Origin: Lachnospiraceae bacterium
GTDB taxonomy: Bacteria; Bacillota; Clostridia; Lachnospirales; Lachnospiraceae
Direction: 5' to 3'
NCBI GenBank assembly: GCA_004556655.1
Contig: SFGF01000004.1
Coordinates: 1-64,000, forward strand
DNA: 64,000 bases
The position numbers and the translations under genes are program-made. Within the stretch, counting starts at the first letter, position 1. The number at the start of each line of letters is the position of its first letter. Positions 1 through 9,279 of the stretch are shown piece after piece. The notes beneath the pieces were generated by a model. That model did not search any database. It worked only from the letters and a program-made list of their open reading frames with translations, and had not been told where the DNA came from.

Positions 1-957
1 TAATGCATTTCGAATTCTGCATGTCATACTAAATGAGATAGAAGTTAATTTAAGCCATATTTTCTGTGTCCAACTCACATATGATGGCACTTTTTTTAAT
101 GGATATTTGCGAATTGTCTCTTCCAGCATCTCCCAACTAACATAGCATTTTCCCTTTCCATCTGTTCTCAAAATCATCTGTCCTTGATAAAGACAGGTAA
201 GCCAAATATCATACAGGCTATCTGCTTCAAGCTTAGGCATCTTTGTGCAAATATACTCATGCCGTTGTTTTTTTGCTTCCAGTGCTTGAAGTCGTTTTTC
301 AGTACTCAACAAATGCATGACAGAATTCTCTTGCTGCCGATAAGCATACAATCTTTTATTTGTATATACTAGTTTTCTCGCGTTTGCCAATACTCGATAT
401 GTCCAAAATTCGTCATCTATTTTACTGTCTGTGGGAAAACGAACATCGTCAATAGTGCTTTTTCGATATAGTTTATTCCAAATTAACTGTCTAAATATTC
501 GGTCCCGAATATTCTCCATAACCGCTTCTTCTGCGGTAAATTTCTTCATTTCAAATGGAGCTGTAATATTGTCAAACTCGACATTATCATCATATACAGT
601 ATGAAAGCCACACTCCACAATATCAATATCATCACGAAACAAGTCATGCAAAAATTCATACATAGTTGGAGCTATATAATCATCACTATCTACAAATGCC
701 ACAAAGTCTCCTCGTGCAATATCAAGTGCCCGATTTCTTGCCTGTCCACCCCCACAGTTGCTTTGATGGATTACAGTTATACGACTGTCAAGATTCTCCC
801 ATTTATCACAAATTTCTGGACAACGATCCGGTGAACCATCATCAATTAATATAATCTGAAGATTTTGGTATGTCTGATTTACAATGCTCCTAATACATTG
901 ACGTAAATATTTTTCCACTTTGTACACTGGTACAATTACGCTAATTAAATCATCCAT
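1..957 (-). CDS. Family 2 glycosyltransferase, 3' end beyond window
   Basis: The frame is open from an ATG at 957 to the left edge, giving 319 codons with no stop, so the C-terminus is missing. The start has an AAGGAG site nine bases upstream. The N-terminus reads ISVIVPVYK, followed by LIDDGSPD and FVDSDDY, the nucleotide-sugar and metal-binding signatures of GT-A fold GT2 enzymes. Such proteins transfer a sugar from a nucleotide donor to a lipid-linked glycan at the inner face of the membrane. It is the last visible gene of the capsule operon and lies 14 bases after the previous stop. Donor and acceptor cannot be predicted. Confidence 0.9.
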   Translation of the reverse strand, partial: MDDLISVIVPVYKVEKYLRQCIRSIVNQTYQNLQIILIDDGSPDRCPEICDKWENLDSRITVIHQSNCGGGQARNRALDIARGDFVAFVDSDDYIAPTMYEFLHDLFRDDIDIVECGFHTVYDDNVEFDNITAPFEMKKFTAEEAVMENIRDRIFRQLIWNKLYRKSTIDDVRFPTDSKIDDEFWTYRVLANARKLVYTNKRLYAYRQQENSVMHLLSTEKRLQALEAKKQRHEYICTKMPKLEADSLYDIWLTCLYQGQMILRTDGKGKCYVSWEMLEETIRKYPLKKVPSYVSWTQKIWLKLTSISFSMTCRIRNAL

Positions 958-971
958 ATCCAGTACGCTCC

Positions 972-1952
972 TTATTCATAGCAATTCTTCAACAAATATT
1001 TTGCATAAAAACGGTAAATCGGCTTATATCCGGTTGGCCAATGCAAAATCAAACTAGCGAGGATCTGTTGTTTTGTACTCAAAAGTGGAATCCATCCTTT
1101 ATGTTCTTTCAACAAATTCCATATTATTTTTTGTTCTCGCGAAAATTCGCCTGTTTTGTCCATCACCAGAGAATTATACACGTTGATACACGTCCCGATA
1201 TAAGCTTTCTCCGCCGCTTCCGTCATTCCATCAATTTTCATGTCCAGGATCAGTTGCTTCACACGAATTGGGTCAAAGATTTTATGCTGATTCAGAGAAG
1301 CCCTAGATGTCGATGTGCTACGCACTAAATAATGATACTTGCAGATATCTTGAAAAACTGACCTATTGGCACTAGAAAACAAAATATAGTTCATAAGTAA
1401 GTCTTCATTGATTTTAATTCTTCTGTCCATCATCTCAGTGTGTAACAAACTATGGAACAAGTTCTTGTGAAAGAGCTTGTTACACAGGCCTGGCTCGACA
1501 AGCGAGCCGTCCAACAGGTCCTTCAGCCCTGTTGTTCTATCTTGCTGCACAAGACAGCCTGTATTATGAAAGTAACTAATCCGTCCGTCCGCAAATATCA
1601 TCTGATATCCACAATGAGAAATATCAGCCCCATATTGCTCTGCATTTTTCAAAAGCATTTCATACATATCCGGCTCAATTTCATCATCACCATCCACAAA
1701 ACCAATCCACTCACCGGATGCCTGCTCCACTCCTGCTAAACGTGCAGCCGTTACTCCACGATTTTTCGTATGTATTACTAGAACCCGCTCATGCTGAGAA
1801 GAATATGCATCAATTATTCTTCCGGTTTCATCTGTCGAACCATCATCTACTGCGATGACTTCAATCTCCGAATAGGTTTGCGTCAAAATACTTTCTAATG
1901 TCCTTATTATCGTAGACTCTACGTTAAACGCAGGCACAACCACACTAATCAT
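972..1952 (-). CDS. Family 2 glycosyltransferase
   Basis: A 326-residue GT-A enzyme. It opens with ISVVVPAFN, followed by VIAVDDGSTDET near residues 33-44 and GFVDGDDEIEPDMYE near residue 85, where the DxD-like motif binds the metal and nucleotide-sugar. The C-terminal half resembles that of other EPS-cluster GT2 proteins. A GAGGAA ribosome site sits about ten bases before the ATG, and only five bases separate it from the upstream GT4 gene, so the two are co-transcribed. It probably adds one sugar of the capsule repeat unit. The specific sugar is not predictable. Confidence 0.9.
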   Translation of the reverse strand: MISVVVPAFNVESTIIRTLESILTQTYSEIEVIAVDDGSTDETGRIIDAYSSQHERVLVIHTKNRGVTAARLAGVEQASGEWIGFVDGDDEIEPDMYEMLLKNAEQYGADISHCGYQMIFADGRISYFHNTGCLVQQDRTTGLKDLLDGSLVEPGLCNKLFHKNLFHSLLHTEMMDRRIKINEDLLMNYILFSSANRSVFQDICKYHYLVRSTSTSRASLNQHKIFDPIRVKQLILDMKIDGMTEAAEKAYIGTCINVYNSLVMDKTGEFSREQKIIWNLLKEHKGWIPLLSTKQQILASLILHWPTGYKPIYRFYAKYLLKNCYE

Positions 1953-1957
1953 AGTTT

Positions 1958-3079
1958 TTATTCCTCAAATAATTCAATCAGCAGTTTTTCAACTGCCTGC
2001 ACAGTTTTTCCTGTGCTAAAATCTTTTCCTCTCTTTTTCGCCTGCTTCATGTAATGTTCCAGCAGTCCAGGTTCCACAAAGAAACGTTTGATTCCCTGAT
2101 ACAAGGCCTCCTCATTATTCTCAACCACGACACCATATTCATTATTCTCTCCCAACATTTCTTTCATGCCCGAAACTTTGACAGTGCAAATAGGAATTCC
2201 AATAATCAAAGCTTCCGTTGCAGCAGTGGAAAACCCCTCTGCATAACTGGCACAGACAAACAAATCACTCTTTGCCACATACTTATAGGGGTTTAGCTGA
2301 TACCCCAAAAGAGTAACGTTGCATTCCAACCCATTTTGTTGAATATATTCCTGGAGGCTATTGCGTTCCGGTCCCTCTCCAAGCAAATACAGATGAACCG
2401 GATGCCCTTGTTCTTTCAACCGTTTTACAATCCTTGCCACCCGATCAAATCCCTTGCTCTTTAATAGTTTTCCCACGCCTACCAGCTTGATCTCATCAGA
2501 AAACATGATTCCCGGCTCTATCGCTTCCTGCGAAAGGCAGACGATTTTATCGCTCTCATTGGTGTTATACAGTACCTCATGAGGCACAGGAACCTGCAAC
2601 GCCTGTACGAAATCCTGTTTTACCGTCTGGGAAACACAGACAATACGGTCAAACCGTCGATAGCACGCTTTTGCTTCTGCTACGTTTCTAAAAGACACTC
2701 CTGCTCTTTCTGCCGTATGCTGTTCAATATGAATCCATGCCAGCTTTTTTATGGTTGGATCATTGCACCCACTGACCACTCTGGCACAAGGGCCTTCCAA
2801 ATATGCTATTTCGATATCGTAATGTTCTTTAATAATAATTTTGTGAAGCTGCTCCGGGCTAAGTAATTTCATCAGATGCGAATTTCCCGGAATCATTTTC
2901 TTGCACCAAGATTTGTAATGAACATCTTTTCTTAGGAATTGACGATTTTCTCCGCAGTCAAATAATGTCATCACTGTTATATCAAATTTTGAATAGTCCA
3001 TGTTATTAACCAAATTAACGAGAACCTTTTCAGCTCCTCCTTGGCCAAGATCATGTATCAGGAAAAGTATCTTTATCAT
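1958..3079 (-). CDS. Family 4 glycosyltransferase
   Basis: A GT-B fold protein of 373 residues. The N-terminal domain starts KILFLIHDLGQGGAEKV, the glycine-rich acceptor-side loop typical of GT4. The C-terminal domain has VGVGKLLKSKGFDRV and LFVCASYAEGFSTAATEAL, the E-x7-E nucleotide-sugar region. I place the start at the ATG at 3079 rather than the GTG one codon earlier, because GAGG lies at better spacing. It is a cytoplasmic, membrane-associated retaining transferase in the capsule operon. The donor is unknown. Confidence 0.9.
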   Translation of the reverse strand: MIKILFLIHDLGQGGAEKVLVNLVNNMDYSKFDITVMTLFDCGENRQFLRKDVHYKSWCKKMIPGNSHLMKLLSPEQLHKIIIKEHYDIEIAYLEGPCARVVSGCNDPTIKKLAWIHIEQHTAERAGVSFRNVAEAKACYRRFDRIVCVSQTVKQDFVQALQVPVPHEVLYNTNESDKIVCLSQEAIEPGIMFSDEIKLVGVGKLLKSKGFDRVARIVKRLKEQGHPVHLYLLGEGPERNSLQEYIQQNGLECNVTLLGYQLNPYKYVAKSDLFVCASYAEGFSTAATEALIIGIPICTVKVSGMKEMLGENNEYGVVVENNEEALYQGIKRFFVEPGLLEHYMKQAKKRGKDFSTGKTVQAVEKLLIELFEE

Positions 3080-3102
3080 CACAATAACCTCAAAAATATT
3101 TC

Positions 3103-3654
3103 TTAAGCATCCTTAGTCTTTATAATTTGGGCTGGAACACCTCCCACAACACAGTTATCAGGAACATCATGAACCACAACCGCATTTGCCCCAACTACAA
3201 CATTGTTTCCTACATGAATTGATCCTAGTATTTTAGCTCCACATGTAATCATTGTATTATTCCCAATAACTGGGGGATCGCTTTTCCCTTTATATCCAAT
3301 CGTTACCTGTTGGTTAATCCAGCAATTTTCTCCGATAGATTTTGCTGCTATCATAGTGCTAAATCCATGCTGAATATACAAACCTCCTCCTATTTCAAAT
3401 GCATCTAAATATAATGTGTCCATAGGAGGATAAAAAATCTGAAACAACCGCCGTCTAATTGGATGACGGCGATTCCTGTAAGCAACTAAATTTCTAAACT
3501 CTTTGTATTTCCATAATAAATATGCCATTCCTTTCCAATCGGAACAATGGGCCTCACATATCTCTTTCCATCTATCAAGATCTGCTTTCAACTTTTCATC
3601 CTTGTTGAGTAATAAACTTGGTATTATATAGCGAACATACATTAAGAAAGTCAT
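3103..3654 (-). CDS. CysE-like serine acetyltransferase family O-acetyltransferase
   Basis: About 183 residues ending in a left-handed beta-helix: hexapeptide repeats run from GGGLYIQHGFSTMIAAKSIG through GNNTMITCGAKILGSIHVGNNVVVGANAVVVHDVP, with the closing GVPAQII. The catalytic histidine is probably in IQHGFST. The fold is that of serine O-acetyltransferase, but homologues inside polysaccharide clusters usually acetylate sugars, so glycan O-acetylation is more likely than cysteine synthesis (inference from context). I chose the ATG at 3654 over the TTG at 3681, which has no ribosome site. A GGGGG stretch precedes the ATG. Confidence 0.8.
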   Translation of the reverse strand: MTFLMYVRYIIPSLLLNKDEKLKADLDRWKEICEAHCSDWKGMAYLLWKYKEFRNLVAYRNRRHPIRRRLFQIFYPPMDTLYLDAFEIGGGLYIQHGFSTMIAAKSIGENCWINQQVTIGYKGKSDPPVIGNNTMITCGAKILGSIHVGNNVVVGANAVVVHDVPDNCVVGGVPAQIIKTKDA

Positions 3655-3685
3655 TTCTCTTTTGCCCCCATTATTCTGCAATGTT

Positions 3686-4564
3686 TTATTTTGCTTTCAT
3701 TTTAATTACTCTGGTTAAAATCCACCCCATTGGCGTACACAAAACTGTGAGAAGTTTTTTTGGCGACTCTCGAATATAATTTTTGTTTTTAGTAATTTGA
3801 CTGCTTGAGCAATAGTGAATACACTCTCTAATCAATCTTTTTCTACTAGTTGGATACTGCATCGCTACTTTTCGAAGAAAGGCAAATCCACGGGGATTTT
3901 GCAAATATTGTTTCCACATTGTACCTGTTGAGCCATCCGCCTGATATTCAACTTCACATATAACATCATTCAAGACGCATAACTTATATTTTTGATCTAC
4001 TAATGTATATTTATAGACCAAACCCACATACTTTTCTCCTGGGAAAACCGGATATGGAGGAACACTGTTGATCACATCAGTACGGTAAATCAGTTTCTTA
4101 TCTCCTGAACCTCCAGAGGCATAGTACCCGCTCAAAGTGGTCTCCTGCATTCCATTCGGGAATCCTTTCCCAATAAGGTTTCCAGAAAAGTCTGCATCCA
4201 ATGCAATCAATCCGGCATAATCATTTTCTCTGACCTTTTCCCAGATTTGTTTTATTTTTCTGACTGCACCCGGAGCCATTTTATCATCAGAATCGATGCA
4301 GACATTCAATTCTGTATGAATGTTTGCATATGCCGTATTATGGGCTGTATGCATTCCACCATTTTCTTTGTAGATATATTGAATTTCAAATCCGTTTTCT
4401 TCTTTTTTCCATCTTTTGACCATATCTACGGTTTCATCAGTAGATCCGTCATCCACAATCAGCCATATAAAATCCTTACAATCCTGCTCACGCAAGCTCT
4501 CATAAGTACGGGGCAAAGTATGTGCCCGATTATAGGCTGGCGTAAAAACTGTGAGTAACACCAT
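3686..4564 (-). CDS. Family 2 glycosyltransferase
   Basis: A 292-residue GT2 with TVFTPAYNRAHTLPRTYESL at the N-terminus, LIVDDGSTDETVDMV near residues 34-48 and LNVCIDSDDKMAPGAV near residues 88-103. The GGMHTAHN element between them is common in this EPS subfamily, which often sits next to epsG-type genes as it does here. GAGG lies nine bases before the ATG, and five bases separate it from the preceding GT4 gene. It is a cytoplasmic sugar transferase for the repeat unit; the donor is unknown. Confidence 0.88.
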   Translation of the reverse strand: MVLLTVFTPAYNRAHTLPRTYESLREQDCKDFIWLIVDDGSTDETVDMVKRWKKEENGFEIQYIYKENGGMHTAHNTAYANIHTELNVCIDSDDKMAPGAVRKIKQIWEKVRENDYAGLIALDADFSGNLIGKGFPNGMQETTLSGYYASGGSGDKKLIYRTDVINSVPPYPVFPGEKYVGLVYKYTLVDQKYKLCVLNDVICEVEYQADGSTGTMWKQYLQNPRGFAFLRKVAMQYPTSRKRLIRECIHYCSSSQITKNKNYIRESPKKLLTVLCTPMGWILTRVIKMKAK

Positions 4565-4569
4565 GCCAT

Positions 4570-5661
4570 TTACCTCTCTGCCATTTCCATATAAAAATTT
4601 TCCAATTTGTTTGCCGCAGTCGAAATGTCATAGCCGGCTTCCTGAATCTCTTTTGTATGGTTTTCATGTTGCCGACCACTCTGTTGCAAAATATGCTCCG
4701 CCCATCGTGCTGGAGATTCTTCCAGTGCCACGCTGGAAACAAGGCCCTTGGTTACAATGCATTCATCTGATACATGATCTGAAATAATGCATGGCAATCC
4801 CGACGCCTGTGCCTCTATCATCGTAACAGGAAGTCCCTCATACAAAGAGGGGAACACAAACACATTCATGGCCTGCATCAATCGATTAACGTCCGAACGA
4901 ACGCCCGTAAAAATAATTCTATCTTGTATTCCCATATTTTTTGCTTTTTCTTTAACCAGGTTCATCCCTTCTCCTCCGCCAACAAGAAGGAGTCTTGCTT
5001 CTGATTTTTGCTTTAATACTTCCTGAAACACCTCCAAAAGAAACATATGATTTTTAGCTTCTGTAAAATTTCCTACATGACCAACAATCATTTCCTCACC
5101 AAGTCCCAATTCCGAACGGACTTGCCTGTCAATATCCATCGAGTACTGATATTCCTCAGTATCAATCGCATTTCTGATAATTTTGTATTCATTACCAGAA
5201 AACATCCAATCGCCAGCTTGTTTCCCACACGCAAACATATGGGTAGCATACTTTGGAATCTGTTTCATGTAATGAAGTTTTATAGGATATTTAATGTTTT
5301 TTACGGCACTACTGGAATGACAATGAGCAATCCGAACCGGCACATCACATTCCTTGGCGCACTGCAGTGCAACAGAACTCAAACAATCCTGATGAACATG
5401 AACGATATGATATTCCGGGTGTTCACGAAAAAACTTTTTTAATTCTGCACGATACGACTTACTCCACGGAACAAGCTGGGAAACATGATAAATCTTACCA
5501 CCTAATTCAATAATCTTCTGGTCATAATCAGCTTCAAAATCACGATGAACCAGAAAGTCAAACTGGATTTTTTTTCGATTAATATGGCGGTAATAATTCA
5601 TCAACATGGTTTCTAAGCCACCGCGTCCCATATAAGTAACTATTTGTAAAACTCTAATCAT
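4570..5661 (-). CDS. Family 4 glycosyltransferase (EpsF-like)
   Basis: A 363-residue GT-B enzyme. It begins MIRVLQIVTYMGRGGLETML, the EpsF-type start, has FDFLVHR near residue 35 and an acceptor-side histidine in HCHSSS. The donor-side domain carries VGHVGNFTEAKNH, LLVGGGEG and VFPSLYEGLPVTMIEAQASG, with the E-x7-E pair. GAGGAAAG precedes the ATG. It follows the EpsG-type polymerase gene by 13 bases, the pairing seen in many Firmicute exopolysaccharide operons. It probably adds one residue of the repeat unit. Confidence 0.9.
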   Translation of the reverse strand: MIRVLQIVTYMGRGGLETMLMNYYRHINRKKIQFDFLVHRDFEADYDQKIIELGGKIYHVSQLVPWSKSYRAELKKFFREHPEYHIVHVHQDCLSSVALQCAKECDVPVRIAHCHSSSAVKNIKYPIKLHYMKQIPKYATHMFACGKQAGDWMFSGNEYKIIRNAIDTEEYQYSMDIDRQVRSELGLGEEMIVGHVGNFTEAKNHMFLLEVFQEVLKQKSEARLLLVGGGEGMNLVKEKAKNMGIQDRIIFTGVRSDVNRLMQAMNVFVFPSLYEGLPVTMIEAQASGLPCIISDHVSDECIVTKGLVSSVALEESPARWAEHILQQSGRQHENHTKEIQEAGYDISTAANKLENFYMEMAER

Positions 5662-5674
5662 TGACTTTCCTCAC

Positions 5675-6778
5675 TTATATAATTCCCCATGTAAAATGCA
5701 TCTGATAATAAAAGAATACCAAAAAAACAGCAATCAAAACCATTTTTACAAGCCGTGCAGATTCTTTGGTAAACATATGGTCAATAAGCCACGGAACCGC
5801 AACATATCCCTGCAGCGTCGTAAAGATCGGAATTCTGCCGATGTATATACCCGATGAGAAAGCACTTAACAAATAAATCATAGCAGTACAAATGCTGCAG
5901 TTAACACACATATTAATAACATGAGAGTTTTCCTCATCAACATATCGTTTTCCAATCAATGACATAATCGCAGGAATCGAATAAAACAGCACCCGAAAAA
6001 TATTAGTTCCATTGTCATTCGTCCAAATTTCATTTGTTATCATATCACTATATTGTGTTTCCGCCAACATAGTATCAAGAATTGATGTAAACTGACCGAT
6101 AAACAGAATAGCCACACCTACACCTATTATCATCAAAACAGTCCGTTTATTCCATGCCTTTCCCTGAATTACGAAAATAATAGGCAACATAAGCAATGCA
6201 GAACCGTGAATCGTAGAAGCTAACAATATCAGACATATCGCAGGAACTATTTTTTTCTCTAACACAAATCCAAAACTTAATAAAATAATACCTACCGCAA
6301 TAAACTGTCTCATCCCATTAAACATCCAAGACAAATAATCTGTTGATGCCACAAACATAAACATACACAGCAGAAAATCTGTTGAATATTTTCTAAAAAA
6401 GTAAACTACACAAAACAGCTGAAATACTGCAATGATAAGGAAAAAAATCTTATCATTATTTCCAATAACCATCTTAATTGCAGTTGCAAGAACCGAAAAG
6501 CCCTTATCTTTAGTATGTTCTATCAAATAAGCTGATAATTGCATAAACGATGTCGGTATCTCTTGAAATGTCCTTCGATAAACTTCTGTGTCACCGAAGT
6601 TCGATCTGTTCATACACCAGATAGCATACGGGCATGCCAACAAAATCGCCGCTGACCAGCTCCATCTATACTCAATTTTTCCCAATATATTTTCTGGTCT
6701 CTTTGGCACCGTGATTGCCAAAAAAACCCCGGCTACTACAAGCCAGATCAGCAACCACCAATAATTCGTTAATATCAT
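5675..6778 (-). CDS. EpsG-family membrane protein, probable repeat-unit polymerase
   Basis: A very hydrophobic protein of 367 residues with about ten membrane segments, starting with NYWWLLIWLVVAGVFLAI. The soluble loop NRSNFGDTEVYRRTF matches the EpsG pattern, in which aromatic and charged residues follow a D-x-x-x-Y motif. EpsG proteins are thought to polymerise lipid-linked repeats (Wzy-like). A GTG 18 codons upstream keeps the frame open but lacks a ribosome site; AAAGGAAC lies seven bases before the ATG at 6778. A promoter of its own at 6866-6894 separates it from the NTPase gene upstream. Base composition here is visibly AT-rich. Confidence 0.8.
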   Translation of the reverse strand: MILTNYWWLLIWLVVAGVFLAITVPKRPENILGKIEYRWSWSAAILLACPYAIWCMNRSNFGDTEVYRRTFQEIPTSFMQLSAYLIEHTKDKGFSVLATAIKMVIGNNDKIFFLIIAVFQLFCVVYFFRKYSTDFLLCMFMFVASTDYLSWMFNGMRQFIAVGIILLSFGFVLEKKIVPAICLILLASTIHGSALLMLPIIFVIQGKAWNKRTVLMIIGVGVAILFIGQFTSILDTMLAETQYSDMITNEIWTNDNGTNIFRVLFYSIPAIMSLIGKRYVDEENSHVINMCVNCSICTAMIYLLSAFSSGIYIGRIPIFTTLQGYVAVPWLIDHMFTKESARLVKMVLIAVFLVFFYYQMHFTWGII

Positions 6779-6865
6779 ATCTGTGTTCCTTTCTTTTCCT
6801 GCATCAGTAACAGTTTCGATATGCTTTTTCACAAATAGTAAGAAGATAGAGATTTCTAATTTTTA

Positions 6866-6894
6866 ATTATAACATGTAAACAGCTTTTTTCCAA
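6866..6894 (-). promoter_or_regulatory. Sigma-A promoter before the epsG-type gene
   Basis: On the minus strand TTGGAA and TATAAT are separated by 17 bases, and TG precedes the -10 box at the extended position. It lies between the stop of the STAND NTPase gene and the epsG-type start, so genes 1-6.8 kb can be transcribed without reading through the NTPase gene. Confidence 0.65.
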
Positions 6895-6934
6895 ATGCTT
6901 TTCTTAAATTTCATATATTTCAAGTAAAAATCCC

Positions 6935-9208
6935 CTATCGCAGTGTATTTTCCCAGTCCGAATCAAATCTATTTTTCGTTATACTATAACTCTTCATTAT
7001 CGCAGTTGTCATTATCAATGACCGCTTAAGCAAATCATGTTCTGGATGTTTTTCGAACAAACCGTTAAGTTCTTCGTAATGATCCACAACCTGCTTCTTT
7101 ATTTTTTCTTCTCCTGGTCTGTTGCCATGCATAAGAAATTGGCAATAACCGGATATTTGATTAAATAGACTCTTTCCATACATTGCTAACACATAGTAGC
7201 TTTCAGGATCTTCGGAAAGCAATTTTTTTATTTTCATTACATTTTCTTCCTGCTCCCAAATTGCATGGATATGATTTTGAAATTCCAGCATTAAGGATGC
7301 GGCATAATCATTTATTACAACCTTGTTCTTTGGGTATTTTTCATATAACTCTTTTATTTTGGCAGAACAGGCATCCTGAATCTTTTTACCCCTGAACTTA
7401 ATCAACATAATATGTAACAAACGACTATGTGCCTCAATTTCCAGTTCATTTCTGTCTGGAGGAAGAAGCAAAACAAGATTTTCTCGTATGAATCCCTTTA
7501 TAAGCGGATTCATGCAATAATCATAGATACACCGAGCAAACACATTGAAAAAGTTCTCTGTTTTCAACCAATATCCGGATATTCTTTCCCGTAAGCGTTC
7601 TTTTCGACAGGAAGCTTTTATAAATGATTGAAGCAAATAATATTCCCCTACTATATCCGGTTCCATTGGATAGATACAATTTTCATATTCTACTTCCTGG
7701 TTAACTCCACAGATAAGCTTGACATACGAATCATCATCTAAACAATCAAGTTGCTGGCTTGCCTGTTTCAGCATATCCGGAATATCATCCATATCCAGTC
7801 CCTCAGTAGCTGTTGCATATAACACCAGATCCCGCACCGCAGCATATAGATTTGTATTGTCCCCACACAATTCTTTCCAATGTTTTTCCGTCCTTGCTAT
7901 ACAATGTTCCAAAATAGCATCTGTATTCCACTGATTTACATCATGACGATGTACATATGCTTCAACTAAAAGAAGAGCAAACAATGGACGGGGTGTATCT
8001 TCCAAAGTGTCTATTTGGGCTAATCGTTTCATAAGGAAATCTACTTCCTTATCTTCCAAGGAACGATCGTGATTGTTTGCATATTGAATCATTATTTTCC
8101 GAATCGCATCATCATTCAATGGTCTAAGTTCACCCATAGGACCAAAACATGACGCATGATACCAGATTCTTTTTAATTTCTCACATTGTTCCCCATCGCC
8201 TAGTAACTCTCTGTTCCACAAAGGGAGAAGCTGCATGGATTCGATTTGGACTGCTCTATCTCTTTCCAGTAAAATCAGTCTGATTTTTTGTGGGAATGCG
8301 TTTTCACTCAGCGAAAGCAAATGGTTCAACCACTCACCCAACTTATGAGTATGCAAACCAGCATAATCTACAATCAGAACAAGATTTTTGGGGTATGCAT
8401 AATCATCAAATGACAATAACCGGTCAATTTGATATTTCCCAATATATTTCATCTCCCAAGAGCAGTCACCTTCATGCTGTTTCACAAACTCATAAACCAA
8501 TTTACTTTTCCCACTTGCACCGGGAGCTACGATACTCATAAATAAAATCTTGCGTTGGTCTTCTAGAAATGCATCAAGTGCGTTTATTTCTTCTTCTCTC
8601 CCCCAAAAACCAATTTTCCGGTTCAAATAATGGAACTCATTTTCACTCTCTTTCTTTGGACCTATGACACTGATCATTTCAATAAAGGGGGAAGATTCTC
8701 TTTGATGTTTTAGATTATCAAGATCTCTTTCCATATTAGCTACTCTTTGCTCAGTTTTCTGATGGGTTTCATCAATGGCTGCATTCACATAGATTTTAGT
8801 GCTGTCATCAATACAATCGGATGCAATTGCTTCGATAAATCCGAGTAGAGAATTTACATAGCATTTGATCCATTGCTGCTTTTTTTCATTATCTGCATTT
8901 CCAGCCTCATACGCATCATTATATAACTGCTCTCTTTTTCTCTCCCGTAATTCCAGATTATCCTCAAGCACACACCCTACAATACTCTGTTCCAATCTCT
9001 GTTCAACAAAAGCCTGTAATCCGCCAAAGTCTATTTCCTCATCCGTCCCAACGGATTCCAGTTGCTGTCGCATTCTTTCATCATAATCCGCAATAAATTG
9101 TTCCCGTTTCTTCTTGTCTTTTAGACCGGAAAGTTTATTATATGGCTTATCTAAAAGCTTTCCATAAGCCCAACTTAAGCTGTTTGCCGCTAACCATCCT
9201 GTTATCAT
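6935..9208 (-). CDS. STAND-type P-loop NTPase of unknown function
   Basis: A 757-residue protein that I do not recognise as a named family. Residues 1-140 are helical without an obvious catalytic motif. Residues 143-172 look like a coiled coil. FWGREEEI (201-208) is the entry motif seen in STAND/AAA-like switches, APGASGKS (228-235) is a Walker A loop, and LVLIVDYAG (276-284) is a Walker B strand. LILLERDR follows as a sensor-like strand. The C-terminal 350 residues are helical and could be TPR-like. STAND proteins act as ligand-triggered oligomerising switches, and many bacterial ones are phage-defence sensors. Its place inside a sugar operon does not explain it. GGAGG lies eight bases before the ATG. 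No effector domain is recognisable. Confidence 0.75.
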   Translation of the reverse strand: MITGWLAANSLSWAYGKLLDKPYNKLSGLKDKKKREQFIADYDERMRQQLESVGTDEEIDFGGLQAFVEQRLEQSIVGCVLEDNLELRERKREQLYNDAYEAGNADNEKKQQWIKCYVNSLLGFIEAIASDCIDDSTKIYVNAAIDETHQKTEQRVANMERDLDNLKHQRESSPFIEMISVIGPKKESENEFHYLNRKIGFWGREEEINALDAFLEDQRKILFMSIVAPGASGKSKLVYEFVKQHEGDCSWEMKYIGKYQIDRLLSFDDYAYPKNLVLIVDYAGLHTHKLGEWLNHLLSLSENAFPQKIRLILLERDRAVQIESMQLLPLWNRELLGDGEQCEKLKRIWYHASCFGPMGELRPLNDDAIRKIMIQYANNHDRSLEDKEVDFLMKRLAQIDTLEDTPRPLFALLLVEAYVHRHDVNQWNTDAILEHCIARTEKHWKELCGDNTNLYAAVRDLVLYATATEGLDMDDIPDMLKQASQQLDCLDDDSYVKLICGVNQEVEYENCIYPMEPDIVGEYYLLQSFIKASCRKERLRERISGYWLKTENFFNVFARCIYDYCMNPLIKGFIRENLVLLLPPDRNELEIEAHSRLLHIMLIKFRGKKIQDACSAKIKELYEKYPKNKVVINDYAASLMLEFQNHIHAIWEQEENVMKIKKLLSEDPESYYVLAMYGKSLFNQISGYCQFLMHGNRPGEEKIKKQVVDHYEELNGLFEKHPEHDLLKRSLIMTTAIMKSYSITKNRFDSDWENTLR

Positions 9209-9279
9209 TCGAACACCTCCAAAACAACAAAAGCCGCTGATACGCTGATCTTTTTTTCAGCGCAACCAACGACTATATA

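Noticed and set aside
9231..9262. Hairpin CGCTGA/TCAGCG between the GT4 and NTPase genes as a terminator
   Set aside because: Only six pairs and no T-tract after it on either strand; it does not convincingly separate the two genes.
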